64,000 bases of DNA from Zelopaecilomyces penicillatus (GCA_005765155.1 VCCP01000006.1:2306501-2370500); one strand, 5' to 3'; counted from the stretch's first letter, positions 48,235 through 60,546 are shown. The notes: a model not told the origin generated them from the sequence alone. Numbers and translations are program-made.

Positions 48235-51200
48235 TCATCCTGCAAGCTTTTTCCACCAGCTGCTTCGAGGAGGTGGATCAACAGGCACCGTGTCACGGCG
48301 GATCTGTTGGCGCTCATCACTTTCTTCAGACCCAACAAGGCGTCTGTCTCGTTCGCGCCCTTCACGGCCCTCACGCCTTTGTTGGCGACGCCGCTCGTCC
48401 GCATCGTCAACAATCGTGTCTTCGTGCTTCGCCCTTCGTCGAGCTCGCCGAGCTTCGCGCCGGGCTTGCTCGTCCTCCGTTTGATGCACAGCATCTGTAG
48501 TTTGCCCGCCATCATCTGGAGGTGGTGGCGGTGCATCAGAATGCTCCTTGACCCAAGACGATGTTCCTGAATGTGGCCAAGCCGGCCCCTTCTTGCTTTC
48601 CCGTCGTTGATCCATACGAGGGTACCCATATTCATCTGCTGACTGTTCGCCCGGCCGACGGCTACTTTTCCGCTTGTATATATCTGCCTCTTCCGGAGCC
48701 CGCGTGCGCCTAGCTTCACGACGTCGCCGACGATCGGCAGCCTCGTCCTCGGACGGCACGATCTGATGAGAGTGTCGACGCTGACGCTTCGTTACCTTAA
48801 CCGCCTCCTCTTCCTCCCTCTCCTTCCGTAAACGGCGTCTCTCTGCTCTTCGGGCTTCATGTTCTTCTGCTATACGCCGTTCTTCTTCCTCTTCACGTTG
48901 GCGGGCCGCCCGTCGTTCCCGTCGAGCTTCCTTATCCTCCGATCTTCGGGCTTCATCGTCGTCTGGGCGCCGTCGGCGTCGATCACGGTCGTCTTTCGAG
49001 CGACGTACTTCATCAATAGGCTTCTCTAGTGCTTCTCTCTCTGACCGTCTTGCTTTGCGTGGCACCCCGCGCGTGCCCTCTCGGTCAGTATCCACTATAG
49101 TCGCATCAACCTCAGCAGCTACGTCGCCTTTGACTGCTTTTGGAGTCATCAATCCACTGAAAAGACCGGAAAGGCCTGTCTTTTTTGAGTTTGACAGTCC
49201 TTTTTTTACCGGTGATTCCAATAGCCCATCAGCATCTACCATCACGATATCATCCTCCTGTGGTCTTTTTCTACGACGTCGATCTGATTTCAAATTATGG
49301 TGGTCAGCTCCGAGAGCCCCAACCATAACGATATCCTCATCTGCTGGCGGTGTTGCTCTGCGAGACGGCCTTCTACTACTCGATTTATCCACGCCTAAGA
49401 TTTTGGCTGCTTTAGACGACATCTCAGGTACCTCTTCTGGTGGAGGAGACACGAGACCGTGAGCGTCAATCGAGTTGCGACGAGACGATCTCCCACTTGT
49501 GCTCATCCGCTTGTCGCGTGTTGACATCGACCTAGAGATGGGTGGTGTACTGAACATGCCCGACAGACGAGGTCGAGTCGTAGCTTTGTCAGGCTTTTCT
49601 GGGCGCTCCGCCTTATCAGATGTGGAGTCTTTTGAAGATACTCTTTCCTCTGCCCGCTTAGTGGGCTTCTCAGGTCTCTCAGACCTGGATTTGGAAGATT
49701 TCTTCTCCTCTTTCCGCGAAGTTGGAGGTGGAGGTGGGACTGATGGCGCATTCCATTTACTCCATGATGACCCATCACGACTGACTTTTGGTCTTTCCTT
49801 TCGTGACGATCTCGGCTCTGGTGGTGGGGTTAATGGTGGGTCAGGCACAGCCGGGGGTGGCGGGTCAGGCACGGCGGGCGGCGGAGGTGGTACCGGGGGT
49901 GGGGCGGCTGATAAGTCGTCCATGTGCGACTTCGTCTTGCTTGTTTTGCTCCGCTTCTTCTCCTTCGGCGGCGCCAGGTTGACAGTATCCATAATTTCAT
50001 CATCAACGTCAATGGCCTTGTTCTTCTTACTCTTCTTCTCCTTTGACAGGGGCGCGACATCAACAACATGGACGACTGCATCGTCGACATTATTATCTTT
50101 GCCTTTTTTGCTCTTCTTCTCTTTTGGAGATGCCATATCAATGATATCTATAATATCATCCTCAACTTCGATAGCCTTGCTCTTCTTGCTTTTTTTCTCC
50201 TTTAAAGGCGCCATGTCAATAATGTCAACGATTTCATTATCAGCATCGACAGCCTTGCTCTTTCTGCTCTTTCGCTCTTTGGGGGGCGCCATATCGATAA
50301 TTTCAACGGTTTCATCACCAATATTAATGACCTTGCTCTTCTTGCTCTTCTTCTCCTTTGAAGGCACCATGTCAACAATGTCGACGATTTCATCATCGAC
50401 TTCGATGGTCTTGCTCTTCTTGCTCTTCTTTTCCTTCGGAGGCGGCGCAATCTCAACAATGTGGGCAATCTCATCCTCAATATCCGTTGACTTGCTCTTC
50501 TTGCTCTTTTTCTTCTCTTTTGAAGTCACCAAATCGAACGTCTCAGCCTCGACATCTGCGGACTTGCTCTTCTTGCTCTTCTTCTCTTTTGAAAGGGGAG
50601 CCAATGGCGGTGGAGGAGGCATCAACTCGACAGTATCAGCAGTAGGATTATCATCATCGGTGAGCGATTTCGATTTGCTCTTCTTACTCTTCTTCTTATC
50701 CTTAGGGGGCGCCATCTCAGCGATGTTGATTATCTCGTTCTCCTCGTCAGCGGGGAAGCTCCCGGGGAGGTCAGATGATGGCTGGCTCTCCTTAGACGAA
50801 GCATCCAGCTCTGCCTCGATCTCTTCGATGATTCTATTCTTCTTCTTCTTGGAGCTAGTCTTGGGCTCGGGCGGGATATCGTCCTCTCCGACTGATGGTG
50901 GAGAGGGCACGGAAACAGGTACGTCAGCCCCCTGAGATGCTGCTTGGAGACTTTTGAGTTTTTCAGCAATCTTTCCCACTACAAGTTTCGTTGGAGGTGC
51001 ATCCACTGATGCATCATCTAGATCTCTAGCAGATGTCGTTGCGTTGTCGTTGTTTCTGGCATCTTCCGGAGCTATTGGGATGAGTCAGCAAAGCCAATTT
51101 CAGTTTCGCTCATGGCGTTCCGGCCAAAGGTCGGGACAGACTGTGGCGTAAGTAACATACCTTTCTTCTTCTTGGAGCCACCAAGGCCCCAGAAACTGAA

Positions 51201-54200
51201 GGCGTTGCTCGTGCTTGTATCCTTGCCGGAAAGCAGTTCGTCCACTTCAGTGGGGTGCAACTCCTCCACAGGTTCGGCCACAGGCTCCGGCTCCACTACA
51301 GGCTCCGGCACGGGCTCCGGTATTGGTTTAGCTGGTACTGGATCAGGCTCGCGCGCCTTCTTCTCCTTCGTCTTTTTCTTCGATTTCTTGGCCGCCTCAG
51401 CGTCGGCTTTGGCATCTTCCTGTGCCGCTGATTCTTCCGCTTCACGCGCAGCCCTTTCCTCAGCCTCTCGTGCAGCTTGGTCTTCTGATTCATGATCGGC
51501 CGTGTCGTCGATTACATGGATAGGCTGCTCCTCCTGAGCTCTTCTCTCCGCATTCCCTTGAAGAGTATTATATCTTTCCTGATCTTTTGTTAGTAGCTTG
51601 CCTCCCTTTTTTTTCTTTTTCTTTTCCAAGGTAGCAAGTTCGGCCGCCTCGCTCGCAACTATAGCCGCAGCAGCCTCAGCCTCAGCTCGCACCCTTCCCT
51701 CTTCTTCTTGCCGAGCAACCTCCTCAGCCCGTTCCTCCTCTGCTTGTCTGGCTCTCTCTTCGGCTTCACGAGCAGCCTCCGCGTCTGCGTCCGAATCGAT
51801 TAACTTTTGATCTACCGGATTAGGCTGCTGCTCTTGGATCCTTCTTTCGGCATTCTCTTGAAGAGTATTGTATCTTTCCTGATCCTTTGTTGATAGTTTG
51901 CCCGCTTTCTTCTTCTTCTTCTTCTCCAAGGTAGCAAGTTCGGCCTCCTCATCCGCAATGGCGATGGCAACTGCACCTGCCTCGGCGGCTGCCACAGCTT
52001 CAGCGTGAGCCATATCCTCTTCTTCATGATTAATGGATTCTTCAGCCTCGTGATTCCCTTCATTGACCGCATCTTGATCGACAACCTCTTGAATAGGCTC
52101 CTGTTCCTGAATCCGTTTTTCTGCATTTGCTTTAAGGATATTATATCGATCCTGGTCTTTTGTTAAAAGCTTGCCTCCTTTTTTCTTCTTTTTCTTTTCT
52201 AAAGTAGCAAGCTCAGCTTCTTCATCTGCAATTGCGATGGCCTCAGCGGCAGCAGTAGCTTCAGCAGCGGCTTCGACTTCGGCGGCAGCGGCTTCAGCGG
52301 CAGCGGCGTCTTCGGCACGAACCCTATCCTCCTCTTCTTGCCTTTTGAGTTCCTCCTCCTCATAAGCGGCTTTATCGACTGCATCTTGATCAATAACTTC
52401 TTGAATAGGCTCTTGTTCCTGAATCCGTTTTTCTGCATTTGCTTTAAGGGTATTATATCGATCCTGATCTTTTGTTAAAAGCTTGCCTCCTTTTTTCTTC
52501 TTTTTCTTCTCTAAAGTAGCAAGCTCAGCTTCCTCGTCTGCAATTGCGATAGCCTCAGCAGCAGCGATAGCCTCAGCAGCAGCAATAGCCTCAGCCTCAG
52601 CAGCAGCAGCAGCAGTAGCCTCGGCGGCAGCGGCAGCCTCTGCTTCAGAGCGAATCCTGTTCTCCTCCTGTTTAGCTAGTTCATCGGCTTCACGAGCAGC
52701 TTGTTCTTCTGTCTCGCGATCAGCTGTTTCATCGCCTTGAATGACCTGATGCTCTTGGAGTCTTCTTTCTGCGTTCTTTTGGAGGATTGTGTGTCTTTCT
52801 TGATCCTTAGATGACAGCTTGCCCTTCTTCTTCTTCTTCTTCTCCAAATTGGCAAGTTCAGCTTCTTCCTCTGCAATGCTAGCCGCATTAGCAGCCGCAG
52901 CAGCTTCAGTTTCAGCTCGATTCCTTACTTCCTCCTCTTGCCTTGCCTTATCCTTTGCTTCTTGTTCGGCCAATTCTTCGGCTTCGCGGGCAGTGTTCTC
53001 TTCTGCGTCGCGAACGGCGTTGCTTTCAGCCTCCTCGTTAGCGGCATCATCATCTCCTTGGTCAACTGACTGCTCCTGAAGCCGCTTTTGTGCGTTCTCT
53101 TGAAGTAAAGCGTGTCTCTCCTGATCCTTTATCGATAACTTTCCTCTCTTCTTCTTCTTCTTTTCCAAGGCAGCAAATTCAGCTTCTTCCTCTGCAATGG
53201 CGGCCGCATTAGCGGCTGCATCGGCTTCAGCAGCTTGGTCCTTAACTTGAACATTTTCTTCCTCCGCTTGCCTTGCCCTTTCTTCCTCTTCCCGCCTTGC
53301 CATTTCTTCAGCCTCAAGGGCATCTCGCTCCTCGACTTCCTGACCCGATTGTTCTTCACCGCCCGACTCAATGCTTTCTTCGGATCCAACTACAGGATCC
53401 TCCTGGCTTCCAGCTGGTCCTGCCTGCGCTTTGGTCCTCCTTTCAGCATTCTCCACCAGGATATTGTACCTTTCTTGATCCTTTGTTGGAAGCTTGCCTC
53501 GTTTCTTCTTCTTCTTCTCCATTAGGGCAAGTTCTGCTTCTTCCTCTGCAGCTAGTATAGCTTCAGCAGCAACAGCTTCTTGAGCAGCTAGCTCCTCAGC
53601 TTCACGAGCAGCCTGCTCCTCAGCCTCTCGAGCAGCGAGTTCTTTTGCCCGTTTCTTAACGTTACCTTTTAAGACATCATATCTCTCTAATTCCTTTCCT
53701 ACGAGCTTGCCTTTCTTTTTCTTCTTTTTTGCCTCCAATGCGGCCAACTCGGCTTCTTCTGCTGCAATTACGGCGGCTTCTTCAGCTTCAGCCCTAGCCT
53801 TTTCTTCAGCTGCGTGTACGATCGCGTCGGAATCTGTTATTCGATGTTTTATGCTTAGCTCTAGTCATGAAAAGAAGAGGTGCTTTGGGGGGGAAGGTTA
53901 GCAAGGTGCCCACACAGAACTTGGGCTTATTCACGTGAACAATGTCCAGCGTTGCTATCCTTAACCTCCTTTGCAATTGCAATGTTAGGCTAGACTGTCT
54001 TACCTGTAGCTTCACCTAGACCTTCAATAGAATTGTTATTCGATTTGTCCTTGTTCCCAGTTCCCCAGGAGTTAAAAAAGTCATCATCGCCAGTTCGTTC
54101 GATTAGGCCTTCTGTGGGGGGTTTATGGCCTGGGTCATCAAGCTCAATCAAGTCGGCACTGCCTTTTTTCTTTTCCTTATCTTTGGAACCCGCTAACCCC

Positions 54201-55998
54201 CATCCCCACAGGTTGTCAGTCTTTGGGGCCTCGGCTTTCGTTTCCTCTAATAATGGTTCATCGAACATAGATGCTTTCTTCTTCTTTTTGGTGTCCTTTT
54301 TGGTTGGTGGCTCTGATGAGAAACCCCAAGAATCGTCTTCCTTTTTTGCCGGCACGGTTTCGGACTCAGCAAGCTTATCCTTCTTATTTGACGACCCCCA
54401 GAAATCGTCAAGAGGGCCTGACCCAGAAGCAGCACCAGCTGAAGGATCATCCGTGGAAAATTCGTCCAAGGCATTTTTTTTCTTGTTGGACCCGCCCCAA
54501 GAATCCCACAGGTCTGGCTCATCCTTCTTCCCATTCCCCTGAGCAGTTGCTGTAGTTGGCTTCTTTTTGTCGTTTTGTGCCGATGTGGCCCAGCCCCAAG
54601 AATCGCCAGGTGCGCCTTTGGGTTGTTCCTCAACCTTCTCTTGTATCTCCCCAATAGATCCAAAGCCAAGATCGTCGGGTTTTGCTTTGGTCTTACCTCC
54701 CCATGGGTTTAAGTCGATTTCTTCTTTTTTATCTGCTGCCTTGGTACTGGAACCTGACCAACCCCAACCACTTCCGCCGGTCTTCCAACTCGTTCCCCAG
54801 GATGCGAAGCCGCCTTTAGTGTCCGTATCCGTCGATCCAAAGTTGAGGTCGAGTTTGCCTCCGATGTCATCACCAAGTTTGATCTCATCAAAGGCATCGC
54901 CGCCAAACCCGGGAGGATCAGGAGCCGGCTCGGGGATTCCTCCAATCTCTGGTTCATTCTTACCTTTCTTTTTTTTACCCTTTGTGTCAGTCAAATCGTC
55001 CCACCCACCGTCACCATTGCCTGCATCTGCACCGTCATTACCCTTGCCTTTATTACCATCGCCGTCACCACCATCCCCAGCACCACTGGCATTTCCATTC
55101 CCAGCGGTGTCATGTTCGCCGGATCCTTGTTCTCCACTGTTGCCGTTGCCACTACCAGAGCCATCTTTTTTGTCGTCATTATTATCACCCGTGGGTTTAG
55201 TTGGAGCAGCAGCAGCCGGCTTCTTGCCCTTTTTTTTGGCTTGATGAATGAGCCCTTCCTGAGAACCGAAATCAATCGCAGTATCAAGCCCTGGATCTCG
55301 AAACAGGCCATCACTAGAACCGTCGGAGCGGCGGGTGTCCTGGGAGACAGAAGGGGATGGATGTATATTTTTATCGTCTTGTGTTCCTGAACTGGCAAGC
55401 TCCTCTGTTGGATTGGGATTCACGGGGTTGATACGCGGCGAGTGTGGCTCAAAAGTCTTAAGCATCCAGTAACGCCATCTGGGGTAACAGTCCGGCGTAA
55501 CCAAGGGTTTCCCTGTAGATACTACATTGGTCCACGATGATCGACACTAGAGGCGCAAGAACAGTTAGAATATGAAAAATTGGCATTTATCTCGTTCGTA
55601 AAACCCCCTCGGTATAATCATAAGCGATATACCGGCATGGCAGCTCGAAGACTGTGAGCTGTCGATGGGTCCCAACGCGGCCCTTATTCAATTGAGCGCC
55701 GCCCGAGCAGCTTCAAGAGACTCACCGATGGATCACTTCGGCTAAAAGCCCAGGCTTGTGATATGAAGTGTAGCTGGGTCCGTAAAGAGCGTTCATCCCA
55801 TTCGATTGCTGATGGCCAGTTTGCTAGTGGACAGCTTCGCCTGCCGACCCAGTTTTGAGGCCATGCTAAAACTCCGGCCGCAGCCATTGCGCAAGTCGTA
55901 GATCGTGCTATGATCGAGTGCGGACGCTCATGGAAGCTATGTATCGGAATAGTATCGAAACTCGGGTAGAGGCGGATCTTCCCTTGTGTATGAGCCAA
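48235..55998 (-). CDS. Giant modular repeat protein of unknown function (about 2,441 aa)
   Basis: The model has exons 55998-55726, 55546-54004, 53833-51161 and 51071-48235, with introns of 179, 170 and 89 nt and agreeing phases. The last three exons are well supported; the first is less sure, but exon 2 begins directly after a CTAAC-CTCTAG acceptor with coding sequence (SSWTNVVSTGKPLVTPDCYP), so an upstream exon must exist. Domain order: short Trp-rich N-terminus; Gly/Asn/Asp-rich stretch; about ten Trp-Gly motifs set in Lys-rich DNA-coded linkers (residues about 340-600); eight Lys-run coiled-coil repeats; about ten KEKKSKKSK repeats with Ile/Val cores (about 1600-1880); Pro-rich and Ser-rich linkers; two more IVMV cores; Arg/Glu helix and a RSSWWKKLAG end. 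No catalytic domain, signal peptide or membrane span. A large cytoplasmic or nuclear scaffold or tether is an inference. Confidence 0.8.
49920..50760 (-). repeat. Tandem KEKKSKKSK repeats with Ile/Val-rich acidic cores
   Basis: About ten units of roughly 28 codons lie head to tail in the last exon of the giant gene. Each has a basic block (KEKKSKKSK), a short spacer, and an acidic-hydrophobic block such as DDEIVDIVDMV, DETVEIIDMA, DNEIVDIIDMA or DDIIDIIDMA. Units differ at DNA level, so the array is not recent, yet spacing and both blocks are kept. Confidence 0.85.
51550..53760 (-). repeat. Eight-copy repeat of about 100 residues (Lys-run plus coiled coil)
   Basis: Eight copies of a block with core EEAELATLEKKKKKKGGKL followed by KDQERYNTLQENAERR and a variable Ala/Glu-rich helix make up most of the third exon. 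Copies 5 and 6 are nearly identical at DNA level over at least 150 bp with an offset of 312 bp (about 52,080-52,240 against 52,392-52,552), showing recent duplication or conversion; the outer copies are more diverged. Confidence 0.9.
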
Positions 55999-57827
55999 GC
56001 ACGACGACTGCGCTTAATATTGTTGAGAAGCAGAATAAGAAGGGGTCCAGCGTTTCTCTGCAAGGTGACGGCCGAGTGGTAACAATTTTGCGATGCCGCA
56101 TGCCCGTTGTCGATGTGCTGGCTGAAAGTCAGATGGTGGGTAGCTTGCGAACTACTAAGTAGGCAGCACGACAAGCAAGCCGTTGCCACCAAGCGCGCTC
56201 GCACCGAAGGCGGAATCTCGACTGGCCTAGGAATTCGATGAAGATCGGTTGGCAGAAAAGTATGGTAACAAAGCTGCCGCGCCTGTTATCGTGATTATCG
56301 GGCCCCAAACCGTCTAGAATGTCTTTTGACGAAATAACTTAAGCTAGCACCAGCAAAGCCAAAACTAGGCAGCTTGTTGGAGAATGACAAATATGAATAG
56401 ATATGCGATCGGAATTTTCCGTCTCACTGAGGAGTAATGGGTGTGTCGAGCTGTCGAGCTGAGAGGCGAAAAAATGTTTCGACCTGTCGAGAGGAGAGGC
56501 GGTGATGTAGGGGACCAATCGCGCTGATACACTTGGGTTGAATGGCTAGACTAGAGAGCGAATATCAGCTCAGTGCGTCGTAGCAGCAAGGGTGTAGTAC
56601 AGCGTGGCGACTGGCTGGACCAGAGACACAGCCCTTCTCATCTCTTTACGCCTCGCGAGAAATTATAGTATTGTGTTCTTGTTGTTTCGGACTATGTGGT
56701 TGGCAGTTGTCGAATGTGAAGCATCTGGTGCTAGGCCGTTGTGTTGCTGGGCTGCCGTACTGTTGAGTTTCCCTGCGGTTGCCTTGAACAGGAGAGGCAA
56801 CAGAAGCACTAGTCAAGGAGGTACCTCGGCGGTGCGAATGCAGGGTGAAGGTACCCGCACTCTCGTGGCTAACGATATGTACCTTCTGTTTCAAGCACAC
56901 CAGAGTGTGTCTTCCAATTGTCTGTCAGGTGTGCGTACGGAGCTGTGGCAGCAGCAGAGTTGCAACAGACTTGATCAGGATCGAAGGATCAATCCGATGT
57001 TGTCCTTGAACAATCCGCCAGGCTCCCCCCCACGAGTTATCGTGTGCAGCTCATATGTCTCCCGTTTCTCACTGATTTGTCGCATCACACACCAGAGTGC
57101 TCGATACAACTACCTGTGCACGTCGTTCTCTCAACTCGGACGGGCTAGATGGCTGGTGGATGCGGGGCGCTGGTGGGGTGGGATGGATGACTTGGTTGCG
57201 TTGCTATGGGGTTTATTGGCTCACCCGTCACCAGACCCTAGTTTGTCGGGGCCGTCACCCAAACAACACAGGAAGCAGCCCACCATCAACTTTGCATGGG
57301 GACTAATTATTTTGGTGGGTAATTATCTCCCTTGTGACCTCGTCATGCTGGGCACACACCTTTTCGTACTGCTAGGCCAGGACAAGGTCGAGTGAGGAGT
57401 GCCGCGAGCCGCGTGCTTCGAACTGGGGAATATCTGCCTGTGACTGGAGGGCGCAAGATATGTAGGTACGTCACATATACCGGAATGCGTGCGATAGGTC
57501 TGGTCTACGTGCATGTTTGCCCAAGTCTAACGAGATGCTCAAGGAAGAAAATCACCTGTGCAGAAACCTGCGTCATCCAGCCGCAGTCCAAGCCTTTGAT
57601 CTTCGGGATGCCACACCCACTGGCTAACGGTGGCACTCCCTCTCCTGCATCAATGTACGGCGAGAAAATGGTTATCGTGGTAGGATAGGTACCTACCTAC
57701 TAAGGTATGCATGCCTATAGTCAGGAATACCAGGTACCTAATTAGGGACCAAGGTGAGTTTTCGGCGCATGAATGAGTTGGACTGTGACAAGAAGCTGAA
57801 GTGAAGGAGAATGCCTAATGCCTTATC

Positions 57828-57860
57828 AGTACCTATGTACCTAGTAGGTACATAGGTACT
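57828..57860. repeat. Perfect 15-bp inverted repeat with 3-nt spacer
   Basis: AGTACCTATGTACCT (57828-57842) and AGGTACATAGGTACT (57846-57860) are exact reverse complements around AGT. The arms are built from the TACCTA word that is scattered through intergenic DNA of this window. Confidence 0.85.
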
Positions 57861-60533
57861 TAGTAGTACTACGTGCTCCAAGCGTACCTTCAGAATACAG
57901 GTACAACAACCACACGGAATATTGGCCATACCGATATAATAGCTACAGACTGTTTTGACAAGGACTTGTTCCGTGGTCCAGTGAAACCAGTTACAATATA
58001 ATGTATTATAACAAGTTCATCGTCCTCAATTCGTCAACTCCAGCCATAAATCCTCCTAACGCTAATTTCCTGTATGGCAGGTACTCAATAAGCTAGACTT
58101 AGGAGGGCAAAAACGACATATTATCTACCAGCTTCGCAACTTTATTTGTTTAGTGCTAGTAGTAGGTACTCTTGCTCTATATCCACCCATTCCGGTTCAA
58201 AAGCTAATAGGTACTACTAAGGTACTAACTCTGAGCACAAGTGCGTCACACAAACAGCCGTGCATAAAAACAAGTACCTAGGTATTCCATGAGACGGAGC
58301 CCTGAATCTTGACCCCTCTTGGATGTGTAAGTCATTTCCAAAGCTGAGACAGTTACGTCTGTGCTCACTACGGAATACAGGTGCTGGGAAACAGCTCAAC
58401 CCCTAAAAGCTTGTTTCAACAGCTTCTGATGGGCGAATTAATATTGATTACGGCATTTGTGTGCGATTTGTGTGCCCTTGGCTGTGCCCTAATAGTCTCG
58501 CAGAACAAGGCGACTTGATACGGTGGTGTAAAGGCTAAAGCAGGAGGGCTGGGGATCCTGCATGTCAGGGCAAATGTAAGGAGGTACCCGACCTGATGAT
58601 GATGCATTGCGACACTATTCGCTCGAGCCACAGTACTGTGATGGGCGCGTATCGGGTGCTCTGTGCAAATCCCTACAGCAACATCCTACCTTTTTAAGGC
58701 AAATAGTAACATATCGCGTTGTGATGAACGTCTTTCCCAATACGGACAACGCGTAAACGCTTACGTTATCACTTGGGGTCTGGAGTTATCATGCTGGGTT
58801 CTGTCTATTGAAGGAAACCTACCCACTATTTACTACACGTGTGCCTACGGAGTAATTACACCTACATTAACACCAAGGGCACGAATCCATTCACCCGAAC
58901 TTGTGACTAGACGCAACGCAAGTGCAAAGTACACTATGACCTATCGGAAATTAAAACACATTTTGTGGTCCATACGTCAAAGGGAGCTCTGCATTCCATG
59001 TCCCGCCTGCCTGACAAGGGATGATGATGGGCCTGGCGAGTGACCTGGCGTGCGATTGTTCCAGCTCTCCTTCATTAGCCCGGCATGAAAAGGGACTTGG
59101 CATGGATCTCTCAGAAAGTGTCCCCATAGGTTGTGCTACACGGATCAATACAGGCACAGCTCTTCTCATTTGCCTACAAACATCTGCGCTGTGGCTGCTC
59201 ACCGCTCATCCCAAGAACAACCAAAGGGAAATCTATGTCACACAGAACCACTCCCTTCCCGGAAAACAACACAACCTTTTTTAAACACACATAGACAGAG
59301 ACGGAGTACACACACTGTAAACACATGCCTAGTTCCCAGGCACGGGTCGGTGCGGCTCTAGCACTCCACATCATGTTGAAGGGCACGCAGGAACCCTTCG
59401 GATATAACTCGCTGGCTAATACAGCGCCGGGACTGCGAAGCGCACTCGCACCACGATGTGGCACCCCAATGCACCTCTATTGATTACTGTACAGAAACCC
59501 CTCTCCTGAGAACTGGTCCCTCCTAAGACCTACTGCGTATGGGGAGTGCCAGGTCTAGTCGCTCATTAATACATGTGCGCTCAAACTTGCTGCCTTATCT
59601 GTTACGCCAAAGTCACCTCACGCTGCAGATCAGAAATGGACCAACAACACGCGCGAGTACTACCCAATAAGTTTCTTCACAGGCTTGGTATCAGGACGAT
59701 GGCTGGCTGATATTATCAACACCAGAAATCACATACAATGCACAGCGGTAGGTGCTTTGTACGACTCCAGCCTTTTACACGGGCTCAACCCAATATGACT
59801 TGAACTCTTCAAGCGGCTGATCGCGTCGAATACCAATGCTATGCACAATCTTCCAGTAACACAAAACTCTCACATATTCCGTGCGTCTTGATATAAGGGT
59901 CGTCTCTGGATGCTGCACCTCCTTGACCAGCCCGGACACTCACACCCCGCAACGGCAACCTACCCCCACATACTTCGACTCCACCTCCTCCCGACTCTCG
60001 GAGCAATCAACGCCGAAATCCACTACTTCGACTATTTTAAGACCACCTAGCCATGTCACAGGTACACTTCATAATCCAAAACATGGTGGTTTTCTGATTA
60101 TCATCAACTTCGTAAACTCGGGGAAGGAAGGGGAGGGAGCTCATTCTAAATTTCTTCTCAGCCCCACTATCTCAAAGGCTGCTAATTCTCAAACATGTTT
60201 CTAGATAACAGCAAAATTTCCTAAGAAACAATGACATTTCATCAAGCATTGGTATCTGTGCGCTGTGCCGTCTATTCCCCTAAGCCGTTTCCAATGCAAG
60301 CCAGAACGTGGAAGCCCTCTACATCTTCTCATCGAAACAATTCACCATTGAAAAAGCCCTTCGCACTTAATGGTGTCTGCTCTACATCAACAATTGGATG
60401 CAACCAAGTTCCTGCCTCCTGATGACAAATGTCGTCTAGCTTTGGCTAATCAAATCCCCAAAACTCCCCCCTAGAAAACCACCACAAGAAAGAAATGTGG
60501 TGATGATGCCAATAACGTAAAGAATTCACAAAG

Positions 60534-60546
60534 CCCCCCCCCCCCC
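60534..60546 (+). repeat. Poly-C run downstream of crz1
   Basis: Thirteen consecutive C on the plus strand (poly-G on the crz1 transcript strand) lie about 90 bp past the crz1 stop, presumably in its 3' UTR. Confidence 0.85.

Noticed and set aside
49475..50935. 486-codon plus-strand ORF
   Set aside because: It is the antisense shadow of the KEKKSKKSK repeats, translating to Leu/Phe/Ser-rich repetitive sequence; the minus strand has the coherent spliced gene.
54567..55244. 225-codon plus-strand ORF
   Set aside because: Antisense shadow of the Trp-Gly/Lys region, Pro/Ser-rich as expected from reverse reading of Gly/Lys codons.
56604..57395. 263-codon plus-strand ORF
   Set aside because: No domain, poor start, ordinary intergenic composition, and no splice partners; most likely chance.
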